Assembly: GCF_025821625.1 (NCBI RefSeq)
Contig: NZ_JACKSH010000092.1
Location: 1,143-65,142, forward strand
Origin: Mycolicibacterium pyrenivorans
GTDB lineage: Bacteria > Actinomycetota > Actinomycetes > Mycobacteriales > Mycobacteriaceae
Direction: 5' to 3'
DNA length: 64,000 nt
Of the stretch, positions 63,102 to 64,000 are shown piece after piece. The position numbers and the translations under genes are program-made. The notes below the pieces were generated by a model, which saw only the letters and a list, made by a program, of their open reading frames with translations, had not been told where the DNA came from and searched no databases. Positions within the stretch are counted from its first letter, which is position 1; each line of letters begins with the position of its first letter.

Positions 63102-64000
63102 GTGAAGAGCACCGTCGAGAAGTTGAGCCCGACCCGGGTTCGCATCAACGTGGAGGTGCCCTTCACCGAACTCGAGCCCGAGATCGACAAGGCGTTCAAG
63201 CAGCTGGCCAAGCAGATCCGGCTGCCCGGCTTCCGTCCCGGCAAGGCGCCCCGCAAGCTCCTCGAGGCCCGCGTCGGCCGTGGCGCGGTGCTCGAGCAGG
63301 TCGTCAACGACGCGCTGCCCGGCCGCTACAGCGAAGCCGTCACCGCCGAGTCGCTGCAGCCGATCGGGCAGCCCGAGATCGAGATCACCAAGCTCGAGGA
63401 CAACGAGGAACTCGTCTTCACCGCCGAGGTCGACATCCGCCCCGAGATCGACCTGCCCGATCTCGCAACCCTGAAGATCACCGTCGACCCGATCAGCGTC
63501 AGCGACGAAGATGTCGCCACCGAGCTGGAGAACCTGCAGAAGCGGTTCGGCACCCTCACCGGTGTCGAGCGCGCCGCGGAAGACGGCGATTTCGTGTCCA
63601 TCGACCTGTCGGCCACCGTCGACGGCGAGGACGTCCCCGAAGCCAACACCGAGGGCCTGTCCCACGAGCTCGGCTCGGGGCAGCTGATCGAGGGCCTCGA
63701 CGAGGCCATCACCGGTCTCAAGGAGGACGAGAGCCGCGTCTTCACGACCACGCTGGTCGCCGGTGACCACGCCGGCCAGGAGGCGCAGGTCACCGTCACC
63801 GTCAAGTCGATCAAGGTGCGCGAGCTGCCCGAGCTGGACGACGACTTCGCCCAGCTGGCAAGCGAATTCGACACCATCGAGGAACTGCGAAACAGTCTCA
63901 GCGAGCAGGTGGCCCGGACCAAGCGCGTTCAGCAGGCCGAGCAGATCCGCGACAAGGCGATCGAGGAGTTACTCGAGCAGGTCGAGGTCCCGCTGCCCGA
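63102..64000 (+). CDS. tig: Trigger factor, ribosome-associated chaperone (truncated by window edge)
   Basis: The first 299 codons are present. The N-terminal ribosome-binding domain (about 1-120) carries the [10 protein letters not shown] signature near 42. The FKBP-type peptidyl-prolyl isomerase domain follows (about 155-245, [22 protein letters not shown]), then the start of the helical C-terminal chaperone domain. It folds nascent chains at the ribosome exit. The GTG at 63102 has AGAGGAG 7 nt upstream. The 3' part lies beyond the window. Confidence 0.97.
   Translation, partial: MKSTVEKLSPTRVRINVEVPFTELEPEIDKAFKQLAKQIRLPGFRPGKAPRKLLEARVGRGAVLEQVVNDALPGRYSEAVTAESLQPIGQPEIEITKLEDNEELVFTAEVDIRPEIDLPDLATLKITVDPISVSDEDVATELENLQKRFGTLTGVERAAEDGDFVSIDLSATVDGEDVPEANTEGLSHELGSGQLIEGLDEAITGLKEDESRVFTTTLVAGDHAGQEAQVTVTVKSIKVRELPELDDDFAQLASEFDTIEELRNSLSEQVARTKRVQQAEQIRDKAIEELLEQVEVPLP

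Overview
This window comes from a fast-growing Mycobacterium (Mycolicibacterium type). The evidence is very high GC codon use, many GTG starts, a MAS-like polyketide synthase, MmpL and PE-PPE families, and a right half whose gene order matches the Mycobacterium tuberculosis H37Rv block Rv2484c to Rv2462c as I know it. The synteny is from memory of that genome, not from a search.

Left third (1-24058, all minus strand): a lipopeptide-type biosynthesis and export cluster. In transcription order it holds an MmpL transporter, a leucine-carboxyl-methyltransferase-family (PPM-like) methyltransferase, an MbtH-like protein, a fully reducing MAS-like type I PKS (KS-AT-DH-ER-KR-ACP), an NRPS (C-A-T-C-A-T-E-C), and a second NRPS (A-T-C-A...) that runs off the left edge. 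PKS to NRPS to NRPS are separated by 16 nt and then a 4-nt ATGA overlap, so they look translationally coupled. Inference: the PKS makes a methyl-branched acyl chain that the first C domain joins to a peptide containing at least one D-residue. MmpL exports the product, and the methyltransferase may cap it. The chain-release domain and any acyl-AMP ligase lie outside the window. This is the best candidate for a poorly described system.

Middle (24588-37423): a DUF2505 protein, two secreted or envelope proteins, a dienelactone-hydrolase-like enzyme and tRNA-Arg. Then comes a tightly overlapping glycerolipid operon (WS/DGAT acyltransferase, HAD-PlsC fusion, PlsB2), a CopD-CtaG fusion membrane protein, and an orphan allophanate-hydrolase-like protein.

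Right (37597-64000): the conserved block ssbB, ettA, NAD-glutamate dehydrogenase, a thioesterase, a hypothetical gene, glbO, HNH protein, ctaJ-like, DUF5130, pepN, an Rv2466c-like DsbA protein, rpiB, nei1, tRNA-Gly, tRNA-Pro and tig (cut by the right edge). Three insertions interrupt it relative to H37Rv. The first is a WXG-like/membrane protein pair (48262-49874). The second is a pyrimidine-related trio of broken NCS1 permease, yeast-type cytosine deaminase and 2OG-Fe(II) oxygenase (53322-55813). The third is a run of accessory secreted or membrane genes with a pstB fragment (57183-62700), sitting where H37Rv has lipP.

Regulatory themes: several genes carry a TANNNT -10 box ending 6-8 nt before the start codon, the signature of leaderless mycobacterial transcripts. 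A 25-codon membrane micropeptide has a complete -35/17/-10 promoter and Shine-Dalgarno. A 19-bp perfect inverted repeat sits between convergent genes near 46000. I saw no insertion sequence, prophage or CRISPR array.
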